A stretch of DNA of 64,000 bases from an uncultured Prevotella sp. (GCA_947170725.1 CAMVUM010000004.1:62001-126000), one strand, 5' to 3'. Shown: positions 29,290 to 37,998, counted from the stretch's first letter. Notes: generated by a model from the sequence alone, not told the origin. Program-made: numbers and translations.

Positions 29290-30450
29290 TCAGTTTAAGT
29301 TCTCGAACTTCTTTTTGCGTCTGAACAGTTTCGTTATGTTGAGAAGTGAGGCCAGCATGATGAAAGGCGCCTTGGCAAAAGACTGTTCCCACTTCTTGTC
29401 CACGAGGTAGTCAGGTGTGGCGAGGGCGAAAATGAATATGATGGCGGCAAATGTTATCCACCATTTGATGGCCAGTGTGAAGTAGATGAAAGGCAGAACG
29501 ATGCTCATGACGACTATGATTGCCATCATGATGGTTCGCGGGATGAGCAGCCATTGGATGATTTTGTCGACCATGTCATAGCGCTTGCTGAATATGGCAG
29601 CCGGCAGATGGTGGATGTTTGACTGTATTGAGCGTAGCTGTGTGGAGGCCCAGCGGCCGCGCTGCTTGTTGAAATCGGTTGTGTGGCGTGTCTTCTCGTC
29701 GTACACATGAATGTCGTCGAAATAGTCTACGTATATCTTTTGCCTCATGAGAAGAGCCTCAATCTCCTTGTCTTCCCATCCGGTCTTGATTTTCTTGATG
29801 TTCTCCTTGAACCATTTGAACTCATACGCAATGCCGGAACCGGAGATGGCGGCGGACAGGCCGAGGGTGATGTGGCCGCGGCGGAAGATGGTGTTGTTTA
29901 TCTCTTCAAAGGTAGCGTCGAGGCATGCGATGGCCGTATCGCGGTTCTTCGACAGGCGGTGGGCCTGTATGGCTTTCGTTCCGGCCGACTCAAAGGCGTC
30001 GTTCATGTTCTGGAGAAACTCCGGTTCGACGAGACTTCCGGCATCGAGTATTATGACGATATCGTAAATCTTGAATTGCGGCAGATTGTTGATAGCCAGT
30101 TGGAGTGATTTTGCCTTCGTGCTGCTCTTGAAGTTCGGAATGAGCAGGGTTATCGGATATTGTGCCAAATGGAAGTTGGTTATCTCCTTCTGATGGTCGG
30201 AAATGACTGTGACGTCGAAGAGGCGCTGCGGATATGTCTGTCCGAGAACGCTCTTGACCGTATGTTCAATGATTCCATCGTTCTTGTAGGCCGGTATTAA
30301 TATGATGAATCTGTTCTGGTGTTTGGCCGCGGGGACTTTCGTTCGCTGGCAGAACAAAGCGGCAATTGAATAGATAGCCATATAGAGTGACGTCAGGGCA
30401 ACCCCGACAAAAAGAATAATGTCTGCTGTATATGTTATAATCCACCACAT
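29290..30450 (-). CDS. Membrane GT2 glycosyltransferase with altered DxD
   Basis: 386 residues, the same layout as the adjacent 394-residue gene: one N-terminal helix, GT-A domain, C-terminal helices (MMAIIVVMSIVLPFIYFTLA, WWITFAAIIFIFALATPDY). ILIPAYKNDG, SSTKAKSLQLAINN, GWEDKEIEALLM and NKQRGRWASTQ are conserved. The DxD reads ILDAGS (136-138): the second metal-binding Asp is Gly, codon GGA at 30037-30039. It may be inactive, a partner subunit of the neighbour, or metal-binding in another way. Tandem duplication is the likely origin. Confidence 0.87.
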   Translation of the reverse strand: MWWIITYTADIILFVGVALTSLYMAIYSIAALFCQRTKVPAAKHQNRFIILIPAYKNDGIIEHTVKSVLGQTYPQRLFDVTVISDHQKEITNFHLAQYPITLLIPNFKSSTKAKSLQLAINNLPQFKIYDIVIILDAGSLVEPEFLQNMNDAFESAGTKAIQAHRLSKNRDTAIACLDATFEEINNTIFRRGHITLGLSAAISGSGIAYEFKWFKENIKKIKTGWEDKEIEALLMRQKIYVDYFDDIHVYDEKTRHTTDFNKQRGRWASTQLRSIQSNIHHLPAAIFSKRYDMVDKIIQWLLIPRTIMMAIIVVMSIVLPFIYFTLAIKWWITFAAIIFIFALATPDYLVDKKWEQSFAKAPFIMLASLLNITKLFRRKKKFENLN

Positions 30451-30463
30451 TCCGGTAAATGTT

Positions 30464-31342
30464 TTATAGCTTGATGAAATTTATGATTCCTTTTATTGTT
30501 GCTTTGGCAAGATTGGTGCGACCGCGTAGCAGGTTTCTGATGATGTCGCGTTGGGCCACGAGGACCGTGAGATAGGCGTAGGCCATGTATTTCTGAAAGC
30601 CGGTGATGTTACGCTTGACGAGCAGAAGACGGTTGCGCGTTATATAATATGTTCGTAACGGGCTGTCCTGTCCGGTAGACCGGCTTTCCTTGTGATAGAC
30701 CGTGCAGGCCGGTTCAAACCATATATCATATCCGTTTCTGGTGATGCTCATAGACCAGTCGAGTTCCTCATAATAGAGAAAAAAACATTCCGGCATCATC
30801 CCGACACGTTCGATAACCTCTCTTTTCACCATCATGGCTGCTCCGTGGGCGTATGGAGTGGGGTGGGGCGTGTCGTATTGGCCGTTATCTTCCTCGCCGA
30901 AACCGATGGCGCGGTTGCGCACCGTGATGCTGGAAAGCGGCGTGTATCCGCAGTACTGTATGGGATTTGTTCCCCAGGCAAAACGTATCTTTGGACACAC
31001 CATGCCTGTCTTTCCGTTGTATTCCAGCCTGTCGACAAGCGCCTGGACGTCGAATGACATGAAGACCGTGTCGTTGTTGATGAAGAACAGATAGCGTCCC
31101 GTTGCGGCCTTGATGCCGAGATTGTTTCCTCCGGCAAATCCGAGATTTTTTTCTGATCGTATCGTTTTCACCGACGGATATTTGCGGGAAATCATTTCGG
31201 CCTCGTTTTTCTTTGAAGCATTATCAATCACAATCACCTCCAGCGAGCCGTCGTTCAGAGGGATTGTGTCAAGCAGGGCACAGGTGTCGTCATACCCGTT
31301 ATAGTTGACAGTGATGATGGATATGTCACACTCTCGATGCAC
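30464..31342 (-). CDS. GT2 glycosyltransferase (rhamnosyltransferase-like)
   Basis: 292 residues. DISIITVNYNGYDDTCALLD, RSEKNLGFAGGNNLGIKAAT and RYLFFINNDTVF (NND in place of DxD) are typical of WcaA/RfbN-like single-addition enzymes. CFFLYYEELDWSMSITRNGY and EPACTVYHKESRST complete the set. The donor may be dTDP-rhamnose or another sugar; this cannot be decided. It overlaps the polymerase gene by 17 nt, so the two are coupled. Confidence 0.9.
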   Translation of the reverse strand: MHRECDISIITVNYNGYDDTCALLDTIPLNDGSLEVIVIDNASKKNEAEMISRKYPSVKTIRSEKNLGFAGGNNLGIKAATGRYLFFINNDTVFMSFDVQALVDRLEYNGKTGMVCPKIRFAWGTNPIQYCGYTPLSSITVRNRAIGFGEEDNGQYDTPHPTPYAHGAAMMVKREVIERVGMMPECFFLYYEELDWSMSITRNGYDIWFEPACTVYHKESRSTGQDSPLRTYYITRNRLLLVKRNITGFQKYMAYAYLTVLVAQRDIIRNLLRGRTNLAKATIKGIINFIKL

Positions 31343-32852
31343 GTTTCTTCTCCAGTTTTAACCGTTTCTTCTCTTTCTGTTCCGCAAGAAGCCTTCCTTC
31401 GAACTCATTGTAGTCATCCTCAAGTTTCGGCAAAGAATAGGTCAGGGCCATGCCGCCGAACATTATTATAATGTTTGGATATTGTGTCAATATATTGTTT
31501 GCGTATCCTCCGACATTAATGGCGGCAAACGCGCAACAGAAAGCTGCTCCGATACCTTGAAGCGATTTGTTCTTTAGCCTGAACAACACGATGTAGCAGC
31601 CGCCGAACAGACTGACCACATTTACCAATGCAAAGAGATATTCACCGATTATGCCGGTATATTCCCACAGATATACGTATGTGGAGTCTGATGCCGTCTG
31701 GGTTACAATCTTGTATTTGTTGTTGCTCGGTATTGATTTCGGATCGACGGATATTCCGAGCCCCCACGGCGCATCCTGCATATACTTTTTCAGAGCCTGC
31801 TTGTTGATGTCACGGACATTGCTGGAGGCATCGTTCTTGTCGAACGCACTTCTCATTCGCCTGATCATACTGTTGCTCTGCCCGATGGTCGTGAATGCGA
31901 GGAGGAACGTGAAACTTGCTACCAGTACCGTCACTGCGGCTCCAAGTTTCACCGATTTGGAAAGAATGATGTAGAGGCAGGTGCCGGCAAGGAAGCAGAA
32001 GATGGCCGTACGTGTTCCGGATGTGAACATGCCGTATGTGCAACAAACTCCTGTGATGAGAAAAAGCAGCCGGTGCTTTCTTATCTTGCTCGTCACGCCG
32101 GCAATGAAAAACGCGATTGCGGCTCCGGCCATGTGGCACCCGAAGTTCGCTGCATCGGAGAATATGGAGAAATAGCGGATTGTTCCTCCGATGAGGTGGG
32201 TTCTCGCCGCTCCTCCCTGAAGCCATCTGTTTTCGGCCGTATTAAATCCGAATGTCTTCTGCCGGAAGACCCATATAGTGGCGATGATGGACATCACGGC
32301 CCATATCTTCAGGAAGAACAAGATTCGCTTCGGATTGTTTATGACCAGTGAGACAACCATACATCCGAAGACAATCTGCAGACCGAGCAGATAGGTGTTG
32401 AGCATCCAGCTTCCGAAGTTGAACGGCAGGCCGCACGTGTTGTTCAGTATTTCCAGAACGAGATAGGCAATCCAGATGGAAAACATGAAGTACATGGTAT
32501 TCGAGAGGAACCTTCCGTTCTTTTCATTGATGTTTATCAGTTCGCTGAACAGCAGCAGGAAAACCATCGGCTGGGTCATTGCCGTTATAGGCAGGGAGAT
32601 ACTCACATACTTCGTCAAACCCATGATGGTGTAGTTGAGGATGAACAATATTCCGAACGCAAACAGTTTGTATTTCAGCGTCAGATATATGGCGATGGGT
32701 ACCAGAGGCAACACGCAGACGATGGCGAGTCCCGATATTCCCATGCTGTAGAACAGATACATTGAAAGCGAGAAAAGGAGAAGGAGTGAAATCATCCTTC
32801 CCCGATTCTCGTTTGTATATTCTGAAAAACTGTTAGTGCGGTAGTTGTTCAT
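31326..32852 (-). CDS. O-antigen/exopolysaccharide polymerase (Wzy-like)
   Basis: 508 residues with about 11-12 membrane helices (e.g. ISLLLLFSLSMYLFYSMGIS, FGILFILNYTIMGLTKYVSI, GLQIVFGCMVVSLVINN, TVLVASFTFLLAFTTIGQSN) and a large periplasmic loop around RMRSAFDKNDASSNVRDINK and PWGLGISVD. FTSGTRTAIFCFLAGTCLYI fits the O-antigen ligase/Wzy fold. The C-terminal 40 residues are highly charged. It would polymerise flipped repeat units. Wzy proteins share little sequence, so the call rests on topology and operon position between Wzz and the transferases. Confidence 0.85.
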   Translation of the reverse strand: MNNYRTNSFSEYTNENRGRMISLLLLFSLSMYLFYSMGISGLAIVCVLPLVPIAIYLTLKYKLFAFGILFILNYTIMGLTKYVSISLPITAMTQPMVFLLLFSELININEKNGRFLSNTMYFMFSIWIAYLVLEILNNTCGLPFNFGSWMLNTYLLGLQIVFGCMVVSLVINNPKRILFFLKIWAVMSIIATIWVFRQKTFGFNTAENRWLQGGAARTHLIGGTIRYFSIFSDAANFGCHMAGAAIAFFIAGVTSKIRKHRLLFLITGVCCTYGMFTSGTRTAIFCFLAGTCLYIILSKSVKLGAAVTVLVASFTFLLAFTTIGQSNSMIRRMRSAFDKNDASSNVRDINKQALKKYMQDAPWGLGISVDPKSIPSNNKYKIVTQTASDSTYVYLWEYTGIIGEYLFALVNVVSLFGGCYIVLFRLKNKSLQGIGAAFCCAFAAINVGGYANNILTQYPNIIIMFGGMALTYSLPKLEDDYNEFEGRLLAEQKEKKRLKLEKKRASRV

Positions 32853-35029
32853 CAGATAGTATGACTGTTTTCCGTTGCGGTGAGTCCGAGCTGTGATATC
32901 CGATAGACGAAATTCTTGAACTTCGTGTATGGCGGCAACTGGCCTACGAACTCTTCCACTGCATAGCGGCTGCCCTCAGTGAGATACATATAGAGCGAAT
33001 CCTTGTTTTCCAGTTGTGCCTGAACTTCCTTCAGCGCTTTTGCGTCAACGTCTTTCCACGTGCGGTTGGCGCGTGTCACCATGAGGTTGACAGTTCCGAG
33101 ATTGAGCAGTGACGGAGCAATCGGGTGGTCGTTCAAGTTCGGATATTCGATGATGGCAATCTCATCCGGCAGTATGTCCGGGCAAAGGTCCTTTACGTCT
33201 TTGGCCATGATATACTTGCTGTCTTCGGCGAGGAAGTCCTCGTCGTATGCCAGACGCCGCACTTGCAGACCGAGTGAGATCCAATAGTTCTCCAGCTCCT
33301 GTGCCAGATAGCTCTTGCCGTTGGCCGCGTCGGTGGAAAGAAGGTTCAGCACGTTCTGCTGTCCGGTCTTGAAATGTGGCAGCAGCGCCTTGCTCAGCTG
33401 GCGGAGCGACATGTCGGCGATGGTCTTGTTGTATCGTCTGTATCTCAGCGAGCTGTCCTTCGGGTAGCATCCCATCACCGGAATTTTCGTTATCCGTTCC
33501 GAGCGCATGCGGTCGCGCAGCGTGCGGTCAAGCAGTTCGATGATGAGGAAGTATAGCGACGTCAGGATGAATGTCAGTATGAATGCTCCGAGCAGAATCA
33601 TCAGACGGTTGGTCGGCTGTGCGTTCATAGGGAACATAGGCGGATTGAGCACCCGCAGCGTGGCTGTCGTCATCTGCAGATTGCGCTGACGCAGACGTGC
33701 GGCATTGAGCGCCTTGAGCATTTCCATGTAGTTGCCCTCGATGAATCCGATGTGGCGGTCTTTTCTGTCGAGTGTTGCTCCGATAGGTGCGTAATAGAGA
33801 ATCTGGCGGTCGAGCTTCTGGCGCATGATGTCCTGTGCCGTCATTTCTGCCTTTGTCTTCTCCAGAAGCAGAACCTGATCCAGCCATTTGGTTATCAAAG
33901 AGTTTGCCTTGACGCCGGTCTCCGTGCTGTATGTTCCTGCCTCGATGTCGAGAGTCAGGTCCTTGACGCGCTTTGTGGCGTTCTGCAGATCGCGTTGGGC
34001 CTTTGCCAATTCCTGCTGTGATTCGGCGTTGTTGCCTCCGCCTTCACTGCTCATAAGCTGTAAGTTTGATATTCGTGACTGTATTCTCGATATGTCGCGT
34101 ACCTGATTTGTGAAGTCCTTGTTGGCCCTGATGAGTTTGGCCCGGTTTCCGAGCTGTCTTTCCAGATAGTCCATCAGCGCCTTTGTTGTGGTGTAGTTCA
34201 TCAGCTGGTCATTGTCTGACGTCTGCTGTTGTGCGTCCAGGATGGTCAGCTGTTTTGTCTGTTCACCATAGTTGATGATTCTTTTTGATATGTTGTAGTT
34301 GATAAGGTCATCTTCAGCGTTGCACAATATCCTGTAGAGGCGCGCCACTTCGCGTTCAAAGAATTTTATTACGTTGTTGGTCTCTCCGAACCGCAACTGC
34401 TGATATTGGCGTGCAAACACTTCGTTGAGAATGTCGAGTGTGTTGTATGCAATGCCGGCGTCGTTGGCAGAATAGCCGATGTCGATGATGTCACTCCGGT
34501 CAATCTGCATCACTTTCAGTCTCGACGTAATGTTGTTGATACCGAAATAAGTGTGATAGTTGAGCAGTCCGAAGAGATAGTTGTCCTGTGAGGGCTTCTC
34601 GTAAGCCTTGAGATTGGCGTATGTCGCCGATTCGCTGTTGTGGTTGATGAGCGCCTTGACGTCTGCTGGGACGGAGTTGTTCAGCTCGCGGAAGTGCTGT
34701 GCCGATATGTAGTTGTTGTCTTTGTCCGGATTGCCGTACATCATGCAGCGGGCGAAAAGCCTCAGGGCCACCTCGTGTATCGTATTGTCTGTAGTGACAA
34801 TAAGCATCAGGTTGGTTATGTTCGTCTGTGCGTTTCCTCCGGCCACACCCGTTCCGCCTTCTATGTTATATCCGGTAATCATACCGGTATAGATGGTGGT
34901 ATTGGTGTTGTATATTCGTTCCATGTTTCGCGTGAGGAACCATGCGATGATCAATGCTATCAGCGGCAGGACGACGAGATACCAGCGTATGCGGTAAAGA
35001 AATCTCACCAAATATCTGAATGTATCCAT
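32852..35029 (-). CDS. Wzz-type chain-length regulator with degenerate kinase domain
   Basis: 725 residues. Helix 1 at about 16-33 (WYLVVLPLIALIIAWFLT), a periplasmic coiled-coil region rich in Q/N/L (e.g. DFTNQVRDISRIQSRISNLQ), and helix 2 near residue 490 (LMILLGAFILTFILTSLYFL). A cytoplasmic P-loop domain from about residue 540 keeps only part of Walker A (STDAANGKSYLAQEL) and a Walker B-like DEIAIIEYP. No Walker A' and no C-terminal tyrosine cluster are visible. It is probably a polysaccharide co-polymerase without tyrosine-kinase activity. Its stop overlaps the polymerase start (TGATG). Confidence 0.88.
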   Translation of the reverse strand: MDTFRYLVRFLYRIRWYLVVLPLIALIIAWFLTRNMERIYNTNTTIYTGMITGYNIEGGTGVAGGNAQTNITNLMLIVTTDNTIHEVALRLFARCMMYGNPDKDNNYISAQHFRELNNSVPADVKALINHNSESATYANLKAYEKPSQDNYLFGLLNYHTYFGINNITSRLKVMQIDRSDIIDIGYSANDAGIAYNTLDILNEVFARQYQQLRFGETNNVIKFFEREVARLYRILCNAEDDLINYNISKRIINYGEQTKQLTILDAQQQTSDNDQLMNYTTTKALMDYLERQLGNRAKLIRANKDFTNQVRDISRIQSRISNLQLMSSEGGGNNAESQQELAKAQRDLQNATKRVKDLTLDIEAGTYSTETGVKANSLITKWLDQVLLLEKTKAEMTAQDIMRQKLDRQILYYAPIGATLDRKDRHIGFIEGNYMEMLKALNAARLRQRNLQMTTATLRVLNPPMFPMNAQPTNRLMILLGAFILTFILTSLYFLIIELLDRTLRDRMRSERITKIPVMGCYPKDSSLRYRRYNKTIADMSLRQLSKALLPHFKTGQQNVLNLLSTDAANGKSYLAQELENYWISLGLQVRRLAYDEDFLAEDSKYIMAKDVKDLCPDILPDEIAIIEYPNLNDHPIAPSLLNLGTVNLMVTRANRTWKDVDAKALKEVQAQLENKDSLYMYLTEGSRYAVEEFVGQLPPYTKFKNFVYRISQLGLTATENSHTI

Positions 35030-35041
35030 AATTTTTAGGAT

Positions 35042-35992
35042 TTAATTTTGTTTTCCGTTTTCTTTTCCGGACTCTTTCAGAGCCTTTCTTTCGGCTTTCT
35101 CCATTTCGACCGTTTTCTTTTCCTCCTCTTTGGCTGCCTTTCTTATCTTCTTCTCCATGGTCTTGTTCTCGCGTGCAATCTCTTTTTCGGTCTTTTCGAT
35201 CGTACTGTCAAGTGTTATGTCGGTGGTGGTATTTGTTATGATAGGTGTGTGGGTGAGGATTTCGAGCGTAATGATGTCCGTTGTGATTTCCGTCTGGAGA
35301 TTTTGATATTTGTTGACGGCGTCCTGTTCGCGGAGCTTCGTGTATGCGAAGTCTTCGATGGTCATGTTTCCCTGATGGAAGTCTTCCTGATTCAGCGCGC
35401 CAGCACCTTGATAAATCGCGGCGTTTTCGCTTGCTGTCTTGAGCGACACGAGGCTGTTGGTTATCTTAACATAGAGCGACGCAATCTGTAATTTCAGCTG
35501 GTCGTATGCGATGTCTTTCTTGATTTGAGCCTGGTCGACGGCGAGTTTTTTTCGTCTTACCGATGCTTTGAGGTCAAGGATGTCCTCCAACGGGACATTG
35601 AGGTTCACGCCGACGTTCCAGTAGTTCTGTTCCGTTCCCTGAAACTGATAGATCATCTGGTTGTACGTAGACGAGTTGTTTCCCCACATGTCTGTCTTTC
35701 CGTAGCTGTAGCTGGCATGTCCGCGCACGTATGAGAAGATGTGTCTCTTCTGCTTGGCCACCTCAGCCTGTGCGATTTCCTGTGCTTTGGCAAGGTCAAG
35801 AATCAGCGGGTTTGACTTCGCATTTTCAAATAGCACGGCGAGCGGCGGCAGGTGGAACTTTGAGAAATTGATGGTGCTGGACTCGCTGGAGTCGAAGAAA
35901 CCGGCACTGATGCCGCTGTCGTTGAACTGGGCCGATGCGGTGAGCCCCAGTCCAGCAGCGAATAGTATGGTTAGAAACCTTAGCCTGTTCAT
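35042..35992 (-). CDS. Short TolC-like outer membrane protein
   Basis: 316 residues with a signal peptide (MNRLRFLTILFAAGLGLTAS AQ). NPLILDLAKAQEIAQAEVAK and the long coiled helices KLAVDQAQIKKDIAYDQLKL and GALNQEDFHQGNMTIEDFAY are TolC/OEP-like. TolC proteins are usually 430-500 residues with two repeats; this one has a single repeat and a lysine/glutamate-rich tail (KKIRKAAKEEEKKTVEMEKA). In place of a Wza porin it stands between Wzz and the initiating transferase, so it may form or assist the outer-membrane channel. The tail could be periplasmic and reach toward Wzz. It starts 91 nt after the transferase stop. Confidence 0.8.
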   Translation of the reverse strand: MNRLRFLTILFAAGLGLTASAQFNDSGISAGFFDSSESSTINFSKFHLPPLAVLFENAKSNPLILDLAKAQEIAQAEVAKQKRHIFSYVRGHASYSYGKTDMWGNNSSTYNQMIYQFQGTEQNYWNVGVNLNVPLEDILDLKASVRRKKLAVDQAQIKKDIAYDQLKLQIASLYVKITNSLVSLKTASENAAIYQGAGALNQEDFHQGNMTIEDFAYTKLREQDAVNKYQNLQTEITTDIITLEILTHTPIITNTTTDITLDSTIEKTEKEIARENKTMEKKIRKAAKEEEKKTVEMEKAERKALKESGKENGKQN

Positions 35993-36083
35993 CCTTGTTT
36001 GTATATAATCTGATATTTCGTAGTTATGTTATTCCCTTCTCCGTAGGTGTTCCCTTGTGCTTCATGACTTACGCTTCATGACG

Positions 36084-37304
36084 TCAGACATCGTCTTTCT
36101 GTATGAATGCAGTCAGCGTTCGGAAAATGATTTTCATGTCCATGGCGAAGTTGTATGTCTGGCCGTAGGTTATGTCAAGCTGTTTGCGTTCTTCGGCCGA
36201 CATGGCGCCTCCCTTGCCGCGTTCCTCCACCTGCCACAGGCCGGTCAGTCCGGCCGGGGCCATGAAGCGGTCAATACATTCGTCACCGGTCAACTTCTCC
36301 GCTTCGTAGAGCGGCAGCGGGCGGTTCCCGACGATGGACATGTCTCCGCGCAAGATGTTGAACAGCTGTGGCAACTCGTCGATGCTGTATTTCCTGATGA
36401 ACCGTCCCACCTTTGTTATTCGCGGGTCATTCTCGATTTTTACGAAAGCGTTATTGATTTCCTCCGTCTTCTGTTTGTTGAAGTCCTTCTCCGCCACGAG
36501 GAAGTCGTCGCCCACGAGCATAACCTCTTCGTCTCCGAACATCATTGACGATTCCGTTCCGGAAGCCTCCATATCTCTTTCGGCCTCGTCGCCCAGCGGC
36601 GACGTGATGACACTATTTCCTTTTTCGCCGTTGTTGCTGCCGTGTCCGGCGGCATACTGGTTGTGTTCCTTGCTCAGTTCTTTGAGACGTTCGCTTGCGT
36701 CAACGTACATGCTTCGGAATTTGAGGAAGTCGAAGATTGTATAGTTCGTTCCCACACGTTTCGATTTGAAGAGTACCGGCCCCCTGCTTTCCAGCTTGAT
36801 GGCAATTATCGTTATCAAGAACACCGGTGACAACACAATTATGGCAGCGCTGGCGAAAACAATGTCGAAGAGACGCTTCCACAGCGGAATCTTGAACTGT
36901 AGTATTCCGTACTGCGGGTCGTTCTTGTCAAAGAGAAGTTCCTCACGGTCGGATATGAACTGAATTTTCTTGTGTATCTCCGTAACCGTGGCTTCTTTAG
37001 GAATGGTGTCACTGACGCCACACTGCTGGTATCTCAGCCTGTCTTTGTCGGAGAGTTCTTTCGTGAGAAGGATGATATACGTGTTCTTGCACTTCTTGTG
37101 CAGATAGGTTATTGCCGTAATGTCCTCGTTGAGTATTGTTTGCTCGAAGAAAACGATGAACCGCTCGTCTTTAGCGTTCTTTGAAGGGGTGCATGCCAGT
37201 TCGGCTTCCTTATATGTAGCCGTCATACGCACGAGTTGCCCGGGAATGTATTTGAGGCGTTCCTGCGTGTTTGGATTGCGTCCTAAATATACAATGCCTA
37301 TCAT
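36084..37304 (-). CDS. Receiver-like domain fused to initiating sugar-phosphate transferase
   Basis: 406 residues. Residues 1-120 fold like a response-regulator receiver but lack the acidic pair, and the phospho-acceptor position is Glu54 (VFFEQ); ILLTK and the PK of DTIPKEA are kept. From about 140 comes the polyprenyl-phosphate sugar-1-P transferase: PLWKRLFDIVFASAAIIVLS, RVGTNYTIFDFLKFRSMYVD, then after an acidic insertion of about 85 residues, ENDPRITKVGRFIRKYSIDE and LRGDMSIVGNRPL. It would start each repeat unit by loading a sugar phosphate on undecaprenyl phosphate. Directly downstream of a true receiver gene (10-nt gap). Confidence 0.9.
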   Translation of the reverse strand: MIGIVYLGRNPNTQERLKYIPGQLVRMTATYKEAELACTPSKNAKDERFIVFFEQTILNEDITAITYLHKKCKNTYIILLTKELSDKDRLRYQQCGVSDTIPKEATVTEIHKKIQFISDREELLFDKNDPQYGILQFKIPLWKRLFDIVFASAAIIVLSPVFLITIIAIKLESRGPVLFKSKRVGTNYTIFDFLKFRSMYVDASERLKELSKEHNQYAAGHGSNNGEKGNSVITSPLGDEAERDMEASGTESSMMFGDEEVMLVGDDFLVAEKDFNKQKTEEINNAFVKIENDPRITKVGRFIRKYSIDELPQLFNILRGDMSIVGNRPLPLYEAEKLTGDECIDRFMAPAGLTGLWQVEERGKGGAMSAEERKQLDITYGQTYNFAMDMKIIFRTLTAFIQKDDV

Positions 37305-37314
37305 AAATGTAGCG

Positions 37315-37683
37315 TCAGTTTGGCAGAATTTTCTTTACTCTGATTTTCAATTCCATCGGATTGAACGGCTTCACGATATAGTCTTCCGCACCGATTTCCA
37401 GCAGACGTATGCGTTCGCTGGTACTGTCTTCGCTGCTGAGCATAATCACGGGAATATGACGGAACAGCTCGTTCTGTTTGATCCACTCCAGGAAGTCGTC
37501 GCCGCGCATTTCCGGCATTCTTATGTCAGAGATAATGAGATCGGGAGTATTTCCTGCCTGTAACCATTTCACACCTTGCAGTCCGTCGGGCAACCACTGT
37601 ACGTCATAATCGCTCATCAGATATATCGAGAGCACTTTGGCAATGGTTTCCTTGTCGTCGAGAATCAGTATTTTCTTTTTCAT
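37315..37683 (-). CDS. Stand-alone CheY-like receiver protein
   Basis: 122 residues, one receiver domain and nothing else. All phosphorylation residues are present: acidic pair Asp9/Asp10 (LILDDKE), phospho-acceptor Asp53 (LIISDIRMPEM), Ser83 (IMLSSED) and Lys105 (YIVKPFNPMEL). No output domain and no histidine kinase nearby. It is the first gene of the exopolysaccharide operon, directly before the receiver-transferase fusion, so it may act by protein contact on that enzyme or on another early component. Its promoter box lies at 37769-37776. Confidence 0.93.
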   Translation of the reverse strand: MKKKILILDDKETIAKVLSIYLMSDYDVQWLPDGLQGVKWLQAGNTPDLIISDIRMPEMRGDDFLEWIKQNELFRHIPVIMLSSEDSTSERIRLLEIGAEDYIVKPFNPMELKIRVKKILPN

Positions 37684-37768
37684 TTTTAATCAATTTGCTT
37701 TTGGTTCTATATAGCCACAATATTATGGATATAGGAATATTACTATCGTTAGTAGTCTCTTCAACATG

Positions 37769-37776
37769 CAAAGATA
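37769..37776 (-). promoter_or_regulatory. -7 box of the exopolysaccharide operon
   Basis: TATCTTTG read leftward in an AT-rich stretch. The leader to the ATG at 37683 is about 80 nt and contains a small stem TACTA-TCGT-TAGTA (37741-37754). No convincing -33 TTG at the usual distance, so an activator may be needed. Confidence 0.6.
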
Positions 37777-37856
37777 ATAAAAAAAATAAGCAACGTACGA
37801 AAATATGACGAAAATGTCACAAAAACTTAAAAAGTTGTGTTCTCTTACTAAAGAAA

Positions 37857-37894
37857 CAGACCCGACAGGCTGAAACTATCAGCTGTCGGGTCTG
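37857..37894 (-). terminator. Perfect 12-bp stem after a gene remnant
   Basis: CAGACCCGACAG / CTGTCGGGTCTG with a 14-nt loop. It directly follows the stop codon of the remnant at 37926-37985 read leftward, as a terminator would. Confidence 0.75.
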
Positions 37895-37925
37895 TCAATG
37901 TGTGTTATTGAGACGTTTGGGGCTA

Positions 37926-37985
37926 TTACTTAACCATCACCTTGCGTGTTTTGACGGAACCATTGGTGCTGTAGCATACATCATT
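37926..37985 (-). pseudogene. C-terminal remnant of a lost gene
   Basis: Read leftward, the last 19 codons of a frame give NDVCYSTNGSVKTRKVMVK and a TAA at 37928-37926, followed 32 nt later by a perfect terminator stem. An in-frame stop lies just upstream and no start exists, so only the tail of a gene remains. The ending resembles the basic C-terminal beta strand (…G-VKTRKVMVK) of secreted Bacteroidota proteins. Which protein it was cannot be told. Confidence 0.45.
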
Positions 37986-37998
37986 TCCAGATTATAAG

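Noticed and set aside
37684..37860. UpxY/NusG-type antiterminator control of the exopolysaccharide operon
   Set aside because: No UpxY or UpxZ gene is present and the leader is only about 80 nt; the first gene is a receiver.
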